Part shown: positions 1-9,900 of the stretch, in pieces | How the letters are laid out: the number at the start of each line of letters is the position of its first letter | How positions within the stretch are numbered: the stretch's first letter is position 1 | Assembly: GCA_964542435.1 (NCBI GenBank) | Contig: CAZIVE010000005.1 | Location: 1-48,210 of the forward strand | Length of the DNA stretch: 48,210 nt | Source: CAZIVE01 sp964542435 | Lineage (GTDB): Bacteria > Bacteroidota > Bacteroidia > Bacteroidales > Tannerellaceae | Reading direction: 5' to 3' | The notes under the pieces: generated by a model | Seen by the model: only the letters and a program-made list of their open reading frames with translations | What the model was told of the DNA's origin: nothing | Databases searched by the model: none | Translations under genes and position numbers: made by a program

Positions 1-63
1 CTCAGTTGGTAGAGCACTGGTCTCCAAAACCAGGTGTCGGGAGTTCGAGCCTCTCCTTCCGTG
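1..63 (+). tRNA. tRNA-Trp (CCA), 5' end outside the window
   Basis: The anticodon arm is visible at 17-33: stem CTGGT/ACCAG around a seven-base loop with anticodon CCA at 24-26. The T arm is at about 46-55 with the loop TTCGAGC. The 3' acceptor strand ends at 62, with discriminator G at 63. No CCA tail is encoded, since CAA follows. The first bases of the acceptor stem and part of the D arm lie before the window. secE starts 17 bases downstream; tRNA-Trp beside secE is a common bacterial arrangement. Confidence 0.93.
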
Positions 64-80
64 CAATAATAATTGATTCA

Positions 81-275
81 ATGAAGAAAGTTATTGATTA
101 CATCAAAGAATGTTATAACGAGCTTGTTTATAAAGTTTCGTGGCCTACGAGAACAGAGCTTTCAAATAGCGCAGTCGTAGTATTGTTTGCTTCCCTTATA
201 CTGGCTGCTGTTATCTTTGTGATCGATATGGGTTTCGAAGGAGTGATGCGTTTCTTCTACGATAAAATTTTTTAA
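81..275 (+). CDS. secE: Preprotein translocase subunit SecE
   Basis: This 64-residue protein has the minimal single-helix SecE architecture. An amphipathic N-terminal stretch contains the conserved VSWPTR segment (about residues 19-24). One transmembrane helix follows at about 29-51. SecE clamps the SecY channel in the inner membrane for Sec-dependent export. The start at 81 was chosen because an in-frame extension further upstream would run into the tRNA-Trp gene. nusG follows after 12 bases, the standard secE-nusG pair ahead of the ribosomal protein and RNA polymerase genes. Confidence 0.95.
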   Translation: MKKVIDYIKECYNELVYKVSWPTRTELSNSAVVVLFASLILAAVIFVIDMGFEGVMRFFYDKIF

Positions 276-287
276 TCCGTAAGGGAT

Positions 288-827
288 ATGCCAGAAATTC
301 AGAAACATTTTTATGTCCTTCGTGCTATTAGTGGCAAGGAGAATAAAGTTCAGGAATATCTGCAAGCGGAGATGAAAAATTCCAATCTTGGGGAGTTCGT
401 ATCACAAATTTTGATTCCTACCGAGAAAACTTTTATCGTACGTAATGGCAAAAAGGTTATGAAAGAAAAAAACTGTTTGCCCGGTTATGTTTTGGTAGAA
501 GCTCAATTGGTCGGAGATGTGGCAACTCGTCTGGCAAATGCACCTAACGTGATTGGCTTCCTAGGTGGAGCTAATCCCGATCCTATCCGTCCTTCTGAAG
601 TAAATCGTATCTTAGGTAAGGTCGATGATATCCAAGAAGAGGGTGAGGAGATAGAATTGCATTTTTCAGTGGGTGATCATGTCAAAATTACCTTTGGACC
701 ATTTAACGGCTTCAGCGGTATCGTTGAAGAAGTTTTGGCAGAGAAAAAGAAACTGAAAGTGAATGTCAAGGTCTTCGGACGTGACACGCCACTCGAGGTG
801 GGTTATTTACAAGTGGTAAAAGAATAA
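288..827 (+). CDS. nusG: Transcription termination/antitermination factor NusG
   Basis: At 179 residues it has the normal NusG layout. The N-terminal NGN domain (about 6-110) starts with the FYVLRAISGKE segment and includes the CLPGYVLVEA strand. The C-terminal KOW domain (about 125-160) contains VGDHVKITFGPFNGFSG. NusG binds the RNA polymerase clamp to modulate pausing, and its KOW domain contacts Rho or ribosomal S10. It lies 12 bases after secE and 63 bases before rplK, so it is probably co-transcribed with the L11/L1 genes. Confidence 0.96.
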   Translation: MPEIQKHFYVLRAISGKENKVQEYLQAEMKNSNLGEFVSQILIPTEKTFIVRNGKKVMKEKNCLPGYVLVEAQLVGDVATRLANAPNVIGFLGGANPDPIRPSEVNRILGKVDDIQEEGEEIELHFSVGDHVKITFGPFNGFSGIVEEVLAEKKKLKVNVKVFGRDTPLEVGYLQVVKE

Positions 828-890
828 TGCTGTTGTTACGGACGGCGTGATCTTTTCGTTATTGTTGTTATATATCTAAAATTTAGAAAA

Positions 891-1331
891 ATGGCAAAAG
901 AAGTTGCTGGACAAATCAAATTGCAGATCAAGGGAGGAGCAGCAAACCCTTCTCCACCTGTAGGACCCGCGCTGGGCTCTAAAGGTATAAACATTATGGA
1001 GTTTTGCAAGCAATTTAATGCCAAGACCCAAGACAAGGGTGGTAAATTGTTGCCAGTGGTAATAACTTACTATTCTGATAAGTCTTTCGACTTTGTCGTT
1101 AAAACACCTCCTGTAGCTGTTCAACTGCTCGAAGCTTCTAAAGTGAAGAGTGGTTCTGCTGAACCGAATCGTAAGAAAGTTGCTGAACTTACTTGGGATC
1201 AGGTCAGAACAATTGCAGAAGATAAGTTGGTTGATTTAAACTGCTTCACCGTAGAATCTGCCATGAAGATGGTAGCAGGTACGGCACGTAGTATGGGTAT
1301 GACCGTCAAAGGTAATTTTCCAGGTAAATAA
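891..1331 (+). CDS. rplK: 50S ribosomal protein L11
   Basis: The 146-residue product matches L11 along its full length. The glycine/proline-rich N-terminal segment (PSPPVGPALGSKGINIMEFC, about 22-41) and the C-terminal 23S-RNA-binding domain ending in GTARSMGM are both present. L11 binds the GTPase-associated region of 23S rRNA and helps factor-dependent GTP hydrolysis. It is the first gene of the L11-L1-L10-L12 block and is followed 19 bases later by rplA. The 63 bases upstream show no strong hairpin. Confidence 0.97.
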   Translation: MAKEVAGQIKLQIKGGAANPSPPVGPALGSKGINIMEFCKQFNAKTQDKGGKLLPVVITYYSDKSFDFVVKTPPVAVQLLEASKVKSGSAEPNRKKVAELTWDQVRTIAEDKLVDLNCFTVESAMKMVAGTARSMGMTVKGNFPGK

Positions 1332-1350
1332 TTCATAAACTTCAATTGAG

Positions 1351-2049
1351 ATGAGTAAATTAACAAAGAATCAGAAATCAGTTGCAGGCAAAGTTGAAGC
1401 CGGGAAAATGTACACACTTGATGAAGCATCTAAGTTGGTTAAGGAAATTACCACAACCAAGTTTGATGCATCTGTCGATGTTGACGTTCGTCTTGGAATC
1501 GACCCCCGCAAGTCTAACCAAATGGTTCGTGGCGTTGTTTCGCTGCCCCACGGTACAGGCAAGCAGGTACGAGTATTGGCATTATGTACACCTGATAAAG
1601 AGGCAGAGGCTAAAGAAGCCGGTGCTGATTATGTAGGTCTTGATGAGTTTATTACTAAAATCAAAGGCGGTTGGACTGACATTGACGTCATCATTACGAT
1701 GCCCGCAGTCATGGGTAAGATCGGTCCTCTTGGTAGAGTTTTAGGTCCTCGCGGACTTATGCCTAACCCCAAGAGCGGTACGGTTACTAATGAAATCGGA
1801 CAGGCAGTGAAGGAAGTTAAACAAGGTAAGATCGACTTCAAAGTTGACAAAGCCGGTATTATCCATGCTTCCATCGGTAAGATCTCTTTCTCACCGGAGA
1901 ACATTAAGGATAACGCTAAGGAATTTGTTGCAGCTTTGATTAAACTTAAACCATCTTCTGCTAAGGGCGCTTATATTAAGAGCATTTATCTTTCAAGTAC
2001 TATGAGTGCAGGAGTCAGAATTGACCCTAAGTCAGTTGAGGACATTTAA
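1351..2049 (+). CDS. rplA: 50S ribosomal protein L1
   Basis: The 232-residue product is full length for L1. The family segments VDVDVRLGIDPRKSNQMVRG, the MGKIGPLGRVLGPRGLMPNP signature (about residues 124-143) and the C-terminal SSTMSAGVRID are all present. L1 forms the mobile stalk near the E site and in many bacteria also represses its own rplKA mRNA. I could not identify the L1 mRNA site here with certainty. rplJ begins 12 bases after the stop codon. Confidence 0.97.
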   Translation: MSKLTKNQKSVAGKVEAGKMYTLDEASKLVKEITTTKFDASVDVDVRLGIDPRKSNQMVRGVVSLPHGTGKQVRVLALCTPDKEAEAKEAGADYVGLDEFITKIKGGWTDIDVIITMPAVMGKIGPLGRVLGPRGLMPNPKSGTVTNEIGQAVKEVKQGKIDFKVDKAGIIHASIGKISFSPENIKDNAKEFVAALIKLKPSSAKGAYIKSIYLSSTMSAGVRIDPKSVEDI

Positions 2050-2061
2050 TTTTTGAACAAA

Positions 2062-2595
2062 ATGAGAAAGGAAGATAAAGGTATTATTATTGGTCAGCTT
2101 GAGGAAATAGTAAAGAGCTATCCAAACTTCTATTTAACGGATATCGAAGCACTCAATGCTGAGAAAACCTCTAAATTAAGAAGAGAATGCTTTGCTAAGG
2201 AAATTAAGCTGGTAGCTGTTAAAAACAGCTTGCTCCATAAAGCACTCATGAATATCGACGGTGATTTCTCACCGTTGTTTGAAGCACTTAAGGGCAATAC
2301 GGCTGTGATGTTCTCACAAACCGCTAATGCTCCCGCTCGCCTGATTAAAGAGTTCACCAAAGATACAAAGGGTGAAGGTAAACCGAAATTGAAAGCTGCC
2401 TATGTTCAGGAAAGCTTCTATGTCGGTGCTGACAACCTTGATCTCTTGGTCAACATCAAGAGCAAGAACGAACTTATCGCCGACGTTATTGCATTGCTGC
2501 AGTCTCCGGCAAAGAACGTTATCTCCGCTCTCCAGTCATCAGGACAAACTATTCTCGGCGAACTGAAAACGCTCGAAGAGAGAGAACAAAAATAA
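2062..2595 (+). CDS. rplJ: 50S ribosomal protein L10
   Basis: L10 anchors the L12 dimers to the GTPase centre of the large subunit. The reading frame opens with a TTG at 2053, but the ATG at 2062 is chosen because Bacteroidetes L10 proteins start with MRKEDK. That gives 177 residues. The N-terminal rRNA-binding domain contains the VAVKNSLLHKAL segment. A C-terminal helical tail for L12 binding ends in LKTLEEREQK. It lies 12 bases after rplA and 40 bases before rplL. Confidence 0.95.
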   Translation: MRKEDKGIIIGQLEEIVKSYPNFYLTDIEALNAEKTSKLRRECFAKEIKLVAVKNSLLHKALMNIDGDFSPLFEALKGNTAVMFSQTANAPARLIKEFTKDTKGEGKPKLKAAYVQESFYVGADNLDLLVNIKSKNELIADVIALLQSPAKNVISALQSSGQTILGELKTLEEREQK

Positions 2596-2635
2596 ATTTC
2601 ATAACATAGTAAATAATCATTTAAATCATACGAAA

Positions 2636-3007
2636 ATGGCAGATTTGAAAGCTATTGCAGAAGAATTAGTAAACTTGACCGTCAAAGAAGTAAGCGAATT
2701 GGCTACTATCCTTAAAGACGAATATGGTATCGAACCGGCTGCTGCAGCAGTTGCTGTTGCAGGTCCAGCTGCCGCTGCTCCAGAAGCAGAAGAGAAAACC
2801 TCTTTTGATGTTGTTTTGAAGAGCTTCGGTGCAAACAAGTTGGCTATCGTTAAATTAGTTAAGGAATTGACCGGTCTGGGTCTGAAGGAAGCTAAGGATT
2901 TGGTTGACAATGTTCCGAGCAATCTGAAAGAAGGAATCGCTAAGGCTGACGCTGAAGCATTGAAGAAGAGCCTGGAAGAAGCCGGAGCTGAAGTTGAGCT
3001 TAAATAA
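2636..3007 (+). CDS. rplL: 50S ribosomal protein L7/L12
   Basis: The 123-residue protein shows the three L12 parts. An N-terminal dimerisation domain spans about 1-32. An alanine-rich hinge follows at about 34-52, with runs of AAA. The C-terminal factor-binding domain carries the GLGLKEAKDLVDNVP signature. It forms the multi-copy stalk that recruits translation GTPases. Two hairpins immediately downstream (3013-3072) probably set the relative expression of stalk protein, needed in excess, and RNA polymerase. Confidence 0.97.
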   Translation: MADLKAIAEELVNLTVKEVSELATILKDEYGIEPAAAAVAVAGPAAAAPEAEEKTSFDVVLKSFGANKLAIVKLVKELTGLGLKEAKDLVDNVPSNLKEGIAKADAEALKKSLEEAGAEVELK

Positions 3008-3012
3008 TATCA

Positions 3013-3072
3013 AACCTGGTTGCCAGGTTACTGGTTAAGAGTCTTTCTTAAAAGAGGACTCTTAACCTTTTT
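3013..3072 (+). terminator. Tandem hairpins between rplL and rpoB (partial terminator/attenuator)
   Basis: Two consecutive stem-loops are visible. The first is AACCTGG/CCAGGTT with a 3-base loop at 3013-3029. The second is a perfect 11-bp stem GGTTAAGAGTC/GACTCTTAACC at 3033-3043 and 3057-3067, followed directly by five T. The second has the form of an intrinsic terminator inside an operon. An attenuator or RNase processing site between rplL and rpoB is well known in other bacteria. Its strength here is inference. Confidence 0.8.
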
Positions 3073-3111
3073 GTGTCTATTTTTCCAATAAGTTCAATAA
3101 ATTCCTTACCG

Positions 3112-6100
3112 ATGTCTTCAACAACTGAAAACCAAAGAGTTAATTTTGCTTCGATCAAGCATCCGTATCCATTTCCGGATTTTCTCGAAGTCCAATTGAA
3201 GTCATTTCAAGACTTTCTTCAGCTCGATACGCCTCCTGAGAAAAGAAAAAAAGAGGGCCTGTACAAAGTGTTCGCTGAGAATTTTCCTATAGCTGACACT
3301 CGTAACAATTTCGTGCTGGAGTTCCTGGATTATTATATCGATCCGCCTCGTTATTCTATTGATGAGTGCCTTTCACGCGGACTTACATATAGTGTGCCTC
3401 TTAAGGCAAAACTTAAGTTATATTGCACCGATCCCGATCATGAGGATTTTGATACGGTCATTCAGGATGTATTCCTCGGACCGATCCCCTACATGACTGA
3501 ACGCGGTACGTTCGTTATCAACGGAGCCGAACGTGTCGTTGTTTCCCAGTTGCACCGTTCTCCTGGCGTTTTCTTCGGTCAGAGTACGCACGCCAACGGT
3601 ACAAAACTTTATTCAGCCCGCATCATCCCGTTCAAGGGATCATGGATCGAATTCGCTACCGATATTAATAATGTGATGTATGCTTACATCGACCGCAAAA
3701 AGAAATTGCCTGTCACCACATTGTTGAGAGCTATCGGTTTTGAAAGCGATAAAGATATTCTTGAAATCTTCAATCTTGCTGAAGAAATCAAAGTCACAAA
3801 AACCAATCTGAAGAAGGCTGTGGGTCGCAAACTGGCTGCACGTGTCCTGAAGAGTTGGGTTGAGGATTTTGTGGACGAGGATACCGGCGAGGTCGTTTCC
3901 ATTGAACGTAATGACGTTGTCATTGATCGTGAAAATGAAATAACGGAAGACAACATCGATTCGATTGTTGATTCCGGTGCGCAGACAATTCTTCTTCACC
4001 GTGAAGATCAGAATCAGTCTGATTACGCGATCATCTATAATACGCTCCAGAAAGACTCCAGCAACTCTGAGAAGGAGGCTGTGATGTACATCTATCACCA
4101 GTTGCGTAATGCTGACCCGGCAGATGAGGCCAGCGCCCGTGAGGTGATTCAGAATCTTTTCTTTTCTGAGAAACGTTATGATCTGGGTGACGTTGGTCGC
4201 TACAGAATCAATAAGAAATTGGGACTGTCCATCAGCCCTGATGTTAAGGTGTTGACCAAGGAGGATATTATTGAAATTATCAAGTATCTGATCCAGCTGA
4301 TCAACTCCAAAGCTACAGTCGATGATATCGATCACTTGAGCAACCGACGCGTACGTACCGTAGGCGAACAGCTCTACAATCAGTTCGGTATCGGCTTGGC
4401 TCGTATGTCACGTACGGTTCGTGAACGTATGAACGTTCGTGATAATGAAGTATTCGCCCCGATCGATTTGATCAACGCAAAGACGATCTCTTCCGTTGTC
4501 AATTCCTTTTTCGGTACGAATGCACTTTCTCAGTTCATGGATCAGACCAACCCGTTGGCTGAAATTACGCATAAGCGTCGTCTCTCAGCCCTTGGACCTG
4601 GTGGTTTGTCACGTGAACGTGCAGGCTTTGAGGTCCGCGATGTGCACTATACACATTATGGCCGTCTCTGTCCTATCGAAACTCCTGAAGGACCTAACAT
4701 CGGTTTGATCTCTTCTCTTTGCGTATTTGCAAAGATCAATGAACTTGGTTTCATTACTACGCCTTATCGTAAGGTGGAGAATGGTAAAGTTGATTTCTCT
4801 GAAGAAGGTCTCAAGTTCTTCACGGCAGAGGAAGAGGAGCAGATGACAGTTGCTCAGGGTAATGCACCTTTGGATGACGAAGGTAAGTTTGTTAATGATC
4901 GTGTTAAAGCGCGTCTTGAAGCAGATTTCCCTGTCGTTTCTCCTGATGAAGTCAACCTGATGGATGTTTCACCTCAGCAGATCGCTTCTATCGCAGCTTC
5001 TCTGATTCCTTTCTTGGAGCATGACGATGCAAACCGTGCGTTGATGGGATCTAACATGATGCGCCAGGCAGTTCCGCTGCTTCGTCCTGAAGCTCCTATT
5101 GTCGGTACCGGCATTGAAGGTCAGGTGGCACGTGATTCTCGTACGCAGATCGCTGCTGAACGTGAAGGAGAGGTAGTCTTTGTAGATGCAAAATGCATTA
5201 AGATTAAATATGATCGTACTCCTGAAGAGGACTTCGTAAGCTTTGAAGATCCAATCAAGACGTATATGATTCCGAAATGGCGTAAGACCAACCAGAGTAC
5301 GACGGTCGATTTGAGACCTATCTGCCATCGTGGTCAGCGTGTGAAAGCCGGTGATATCCTTACAGAAGGATATGCAACCCAAAATGGAGAACTGGCTCTC
5401 GGACGTAACATCATGGTTGCTTATATGCCTTGGAAAGGTTACAACTACGAGGATGCTGTCGTTCTGAACGAACGTATGGTTCGTGAAGATTACTTCACCT
5501 CTGTCCATGTAGATGAATACATGCTGGATGTACGTGAAACAAAACGTGGCGTTGAAGAGTTGACTTCTGATATTCCAAACGTCAGTGAAGATGCAACGAA
5601 AGATCTTGATGAGAGAGGTATTGTACGCGTCGGTGCACGCATTGAACCGGGCGACATCCTGATTGGTAAGATTACTCCGAAAGGTGAATCTGATCCTACT
5701 CCTGAAGAGAAGTTACTTCGTGCCATCTTTGGTGACAAGGCCGGTGATGTTAAGGATGCTTCTTTGAAAGCTACTCCTTCATTGAAAGGTGTTGTAATTG
5801 GATCTTCTCTCTTTGCTAAAGCAGCAAAGAAGAAAAAGTCCAAACTTTCAGACAAGGCGCTTCTTCCTAAGCTGGATGAAGAATATGAGGAGAAAATGTC
5901 GAATTTGAAGACGGTCTTGGTTGATAAACTGTTGACACTGACGAATGGTCGTGTATCACAGGGCGTCAAGGACTATATGAACACCGATGTTATTGCAAAG
6001 GGTGTTAAGTTTACCAAGAAAGCTCTTGAGGATCTCGATTACGATTCTATCCAGTTCAGCAAATGGACCGCTGATGCAGAGAAAAATGAATTGATCAAGC

Positions 6101-6924
6101 AGGTGATTGTCAATTACCTGAAGAAATATAAGGAGATGGATGCCGAACTTCGCAGAAAGAAGCTTGATATGACCATAGGCGATGAACTGCCTACAGGTAT
6201 CATTCAGACTGCAAAGGTTTATATCGCCAAGAAACGTAAGATTCAAGTCGGCGATAAGATGGCAGGACGTCATGGTAATAAAGGTATCGTTTCAAAGATC
6301 GTCCGTCAGGAGGATATGCCTTTCTTGGCCGATGGAACGCCTGTCGATATCTGTTTGAACCCTATGGGTGTGCCATCTCGTATGAACCTCGGACAGATTT
6401 TCGAAGCTGTACTCGCTTGGGCAGGACGTACCATGGGCGTTAAGTTCGCTACTCCTGTATTCGACGGTGCTACGATGGATGATCTGAATTCATGGACAGA
6501 CAAAGCCGGATTACCACGCAATGGTAAGACCTATCTTTATGATGGTGGAACCGGTGAACGCTTCGATCAGCCTGCTACGGTAGGTGTGACATACTTCTTG
6601 AAATTGGGCCACATGGTCGATGACAAGATGCATGCACGTTCTATCGGACCGTACTCTTTGATTACGCAACAGCCTCTGGGTGGTAAAGCTCAGTTCGGAG
6701 GTCAGCGTTTCGGAGAGATGGAGGTTTGGGCATTGGAGGCATTCGGTGCTTCTCATGTACTGCAGGAGATTCTGACCATTAAGTCTGATGATGTCGTTGG
6801 TCGTTCCAAGGCTTACGAGTCGATAGTTAAAGGCGATCCGATGCCTCAGCCAGGTATTCCTGAGTCTCTTAATGTATTGCTCCACGAGCTGAGAGGTCTT
6901 GGCTTGAGTCTCACTTTGGATTGA
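3112..6924 (+). CDS. rpoB: DNA-directed RNA polymerase subunit beta
   Basis: The 1270-residue catalytic beta subunit is complete. The start at 3112 (MSSTTENQRVNF) matches Bacteroidetes RpoB; an in-frame GTG at 3073 abuts the upstream terminator T-run and is unlikely. The rifampicin-binding region (about residues 463-535) contains LSQFMDQTNPLAEITHKRR and SALGPGGLSRERAGF. The Asp, His and Ser at the usual resistance positions are unchanged. The C-terminal region contains the conserved GGKAQFGGQRFGEMEVWALE segment. rpoC follows after 74 bases that hold a hairpin. Confidence 0.98.
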   Translation: MSSTTENQRVNFASIKHPYPFPDFLEVQLKSFQDFLQLDTPPEKRKKEGLYKVFAENFPIADTRNNFVLEFLDYYIDPPRYSIDECLSRGLTYSVPLKAKLKLYCTDPDHEDFDTVIQDVFLGPIPYMTERGTFVINGAERVVVSQLHRSPGVFFGQSTHANGTKLYSARIIPFKGSWIEFATDINNVMYAYIDRKKKLPVTTLLRAIGFESDKDILEIFNLAEEIKVTKTNLKKAVGRKLAARVLKSWVEDFVDEDTGEVVSIERNDVVIDRENEITEDNIDSIVDSGAQTILLHREDQNQSDYAIIYNTLQKDSSNSEKEAVMYIYHQLRNADPADEASAREVIQNLFFSEKRYDLGDVGRYRINKKLGLSISPDVKVLTKEDIIEIIKYLIQLINSKATVDDIDHLSNRRVRTVGEQLYNQFGIGLARMSRTVRERMNVRDNEVFAPIDLINAKTISSVVNSFFGTNALSQFMDQTNPLAEITHKRRLSALGPGGLSRERAGFEVRDVHYTHYGRLCPIETPEGPNIGLISSLCVFAKINELGFITTPYRKVENGKVDFSEEGLKFFTAEEEEQMTVAQGNAPLDDEGKFVNDRVKARLEADFPVVSPDEVNLMDVSPQQIASIAASLIPFLEHDDANRALMGSNMMRQAVPLLRPEAPIVGTGIEGQVARDSRTQIAAEREGEVVFVDAKCIKIKYDRTPEEDFVSFEDPIKTYMIPKWRKTNQSTTVDLRPICHRGQRVKAGDILTEGYATQNGELALGRNIMVAYMPWKGYNYEDAVVLNERMVREDYFTSVHVDEYMLDVRETKRGVEELTSDIPNVSEDATKDLDERGIVRVGARIEPGDILIGKITPKGESDPTPEEKLLRAIFGDKAGDVKDASLKATPSLKGVVIGSSLFAKAAKKKKSKLSDKALLPKLDEEYEEKMSNLKTVLVDKLLTLTNGRVSQGVKDYMNTDVIAKGVKFTKKALEDLDYDSIQFSKWTADAEKNELIKQVIVNYLKKYKEMDAELRRKKLDMTIGDELPTGIIQTAKVYIAKKRKIQVGDKMAGRHGNKGIVSKIVRQEDMPFLADGTPVDICLNPMGVPSRMNLGQIFEAVLAWAGRTMGVKFATPVFDGATMDDLNSWTDKAGLPRNGKTYLYDGGTGERFDQPATVGVTYFLKLGHMVDDKMHARSIGPYSLITQQPLGGKAQFGGQRFGEMEVWALEAFGASHVLQEILTIKSDDVVGRSKAYESIVKGDPMPQPGIPESLNVLLHELRGLGLSLTLD

Positions 6925-6938
6925 TTCACAGAAAAAGT

Positions 6939-6970
6939 ACGCAGTTGGAGCCTTAGGCTCCCTGCGTTTT
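6939..6970 (+). terminator. Terminator-like hairpin between rpoB and rpoC
   Basis: The stem is ACGCAG/CTGCGT (6939-6944 with 6962-6967), then a TT bulge, then GGAGCC/GGCTCC (6947-6952 with 6956-6961) around a TTA loop. Four T end the structure at 6967-6970. It is GC-rich with a short U-tract, so it may be a weak terminator, pause or processing site. Since rpoC must be transcribed from this operon or from a promoter not recognised here, full termination is unlikely. Confidence 0.65.
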
Positions 6971-6998
6971 CATAGAAAACTCTTTTTATTATACAAAT

Positions 6999-9900
6999 AT
7001 GGTCAATAGAACTGATAACAAGGTAAAGAGTAACTTTTCAAAAATAACCATTGGATTGGCTTCTCCGGAGGAGATCTTAAGCAATTCCTATGGCGAAGTT
7101 TTGAAACCTGAAACCATCAATTACCGTACTTACAAACCTGAACGTGACGGCTTGTTCTGCGAGCGCATCTTCGGTCCTGTAAAGGATTACGAGTGCCATT
7201 GCGGTAAATACAAACGTATCCGTTATAAAGGTATCGTGTGCGATCGTTGCGGTGTGGAAGTGACAGAGAAAAAGGTTCGCCGTGAACGTATGGGACATAT
7301 TCGTCTGGTCGTTCCCGTCGCTCACATCTGGTATTTCCGTTCTTTGCCTAATAAAATAGGTTATTTGTTGGGACTTCCGACAAAGAAACTTGACTCCATC
7401 ATTTATTATGAACGTTACGTTGTCATTCAGCCCGGTAGTGACGTTGACAAGGAAACCGTTCATGAGCTTGATTTACTCTCTGAAGAGGAATATTTGAACA
7501 TCCTTGATAATCTGCCAAAAGAAAATCAGATGCTCGATGATAGCGACCCGAACAAATTCATCGCGAAGATCGGTGCTGAAGCAATCTATGATCTGCTGCA
7601 GCGTATCGACCTCGATCACCTGGCTAACGAATTGCGTGACCATGCTCACAACGATAGTTCACAGCAGCGCAAGACGGAAGCTCTCAAACGTTTGCAGGTC
7701 GTAGAATCGTTCCGCTCTTCCAACGGTCGTAACAAACCGGAATGGATGATCATGAAGGTCATTCCTGTTATTCCGCCGGATCTTCGTCCGCTCGTTCCAT
7801 TGGATGGTGGTCGTTTTGCCACGTCTGACTTGAACGATTTGTATCGTCGTGTCATCATTCGTAACAATCGTCTGAAACGTTTGATCGATATCAAGGCTCC
7901 CGAAGTCATTCTTCGTAATGAAAAACGTATGCTTCAGGAAGCTGTCGATTCTTTGTTTGATAACTCTCGTAAGTCCAGCGCCGTTAAGTCGGATGCCAAC
8001 CGTCCTTTGAAATCTCTTTCTGATAGTTTGAAAGGTAAACAGGGACGTTTCCGTCAGAACCTGCTCGGTAAACGTGTGGACTATTCGGCTCGTTCCGTCA
8101 TCATCGTAGGTCCGGAATTGAGAATGCACGAGTGTGGTCTTCCTAAGGGAATGGCTGCTGAGCTTTACAAGCCGTTCATCATCCGTAAGCTTATTGAACG
8201 TGGCATCGTAAAGACGGTAAAGTCTGCAAAGAAGATTGTAGATCGTAAGGAACCGGTTGTTTGGGATATTCTGGAATATGTGATGAAAGGTCATCCGGTA
8301 TTGTTGAACCGTGCACCTACGCTTCACCGTCTGGGAATCCAGGCATTCCAACCGAAACTGATTGAAGGAAAAGCAATCCAGCTGCATCCGCTCGCTTGTA
8401 CCGCATTCAATGCCGACTTCGACGGTGACCAGATGGCTGTCCATCTTCCTCTCGGCAACGAAGCTATTTTGGAAGCCCAACTATTGATGTTGGCTTCTCA
8501 CAATATTTTGAACCCTGCCAATGGCGCACCTATCACAGTGCCTTCTCAGGATATGGTCTTGGGTCTCTATTACATCACGAAGCTCCGTAAAGGAACGCTG
8601 GGTGAAGGTCTGACATTCTACGGACCGGAAGAGGCTACCATCGCATACAATGAGAAACGTGTCGATATCCATGCAACCATCAAGGTTTATGTAACCGACT
8701 TGGACGAAAAGGGTCGTCTGGTCAAGAAAATGATTGAGACTTCTGTAGGCCGTTTGATGGTGAACGAATTCATTCCTATCGAAGTCGGCTTCATCAATGA
8801 AGTTCTTGGCAAGAAGGCTTTGCGTGATATCATCGGCCGTGTAATCAAGGCTTGTGGTGTGGCTCGTACCTGTAAGTTCCTCGATGACATTAAGAACCTC
8901 GGTTATTATATGTCATTCAAAGGCGGACTTTCCTTCAACTTGGGCGACGTACTTATCCCGCCGGAGAAGGAGCAATTCGTCAAAGAGGGATACGAAGAGG
9001 TTGAGCAGATCATGAACAACTATAACATGGGTTTCATTACCAATAATGAACGTTACAACCAGATTATTGATACATGGACTCATGTCAACGGAAAACTTTC
9101 CAACACGCTGATTAATCAGCTGGCTCACGATCAGGACGGATTCAATTCCATCTTCATGATGATGGATTCCGGCGCCCGTGGTTCTAAGGAACAGATCCGC
9201 CAGCTTTCTGGTATGCGTGGTTTGATGGCAAAGCCTCAGAAGAGTGGCGCTGAAGGTGCTCAGATCATTGAGAACCCGATTCTGTCCAACTTCAAGGAGG
9301 GTCTTTCCGTGCTCGAGTACTTTATCTCTACTCACGGTGCACGTAAGGGACTTGCCGATACCGCTCTTAAGACTGCCGATGCAGGTTATCTGACTCGTCG
9401 TCTTGTCGATGTATCGCACGATGTCATCATCAATGAAGAGGATTGCGGCACACTTCGTGGTTTGGTTTGTACCGAACTCAAAAACAATGAAGAGGTGATT
9501 GCTACCTTATATGAACGTATTCTGGGTCGTGTTTCTGTACATGACATCATCCATCCTGAAACCGGAGAGGTGATTGTTCGTGCCGGTGAAGAGATCCGTG
9601 AAGATGCAGCCAAGAAGATTGAGGAATCGCCTATCGACAGTGTCGAGATCCGTTCCGTTCTTACCTGCGAATCGAAGAAGGGTGTATGTGCTAAGTGTTA
9701 CGGACGTAACCTTGCTTCCAACCGTATGGTTCAGAAGGGTGAGGTTGTCGGCGTTATCGCTGCACAGTCTATCGGCGAGCCCGGTACACAGTTGACTCTT
9801 CGTACGTTCCACGTCGGTGGTATCGCATCCAATATCGCAACTGAAAATAGTTTCTCATCTAAATATGATGGTATCCTGCAGATCGACGAGCTTCGTGAAG

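Noticed and set aside
1..63. tRNA-Trp as an integration site
   Set aside because: The tRNA is followed directly by secE-nusG with no integrase or repeat of its 3' end in the window.
3073..3111. GTG start extending rpoB by 13 residues
   Set aside because: It directly adjoins the T-run of the terminator hairpin, and the extension is not part of known Bacteroidetes RpoB N-termini. The ATG at 3112 fits.
4495..4715. Rifampicin-resistance substitutions in RpoB
   Set aside because: The Asp, His and Ser residues of the classical resistance cluster are the sensitive-type residues.
7659..8480. 273-codon open frame antisense to rpoC
   Set aside because: It lies inside a highly conserved rpoC segment and has no initiation context or domain.
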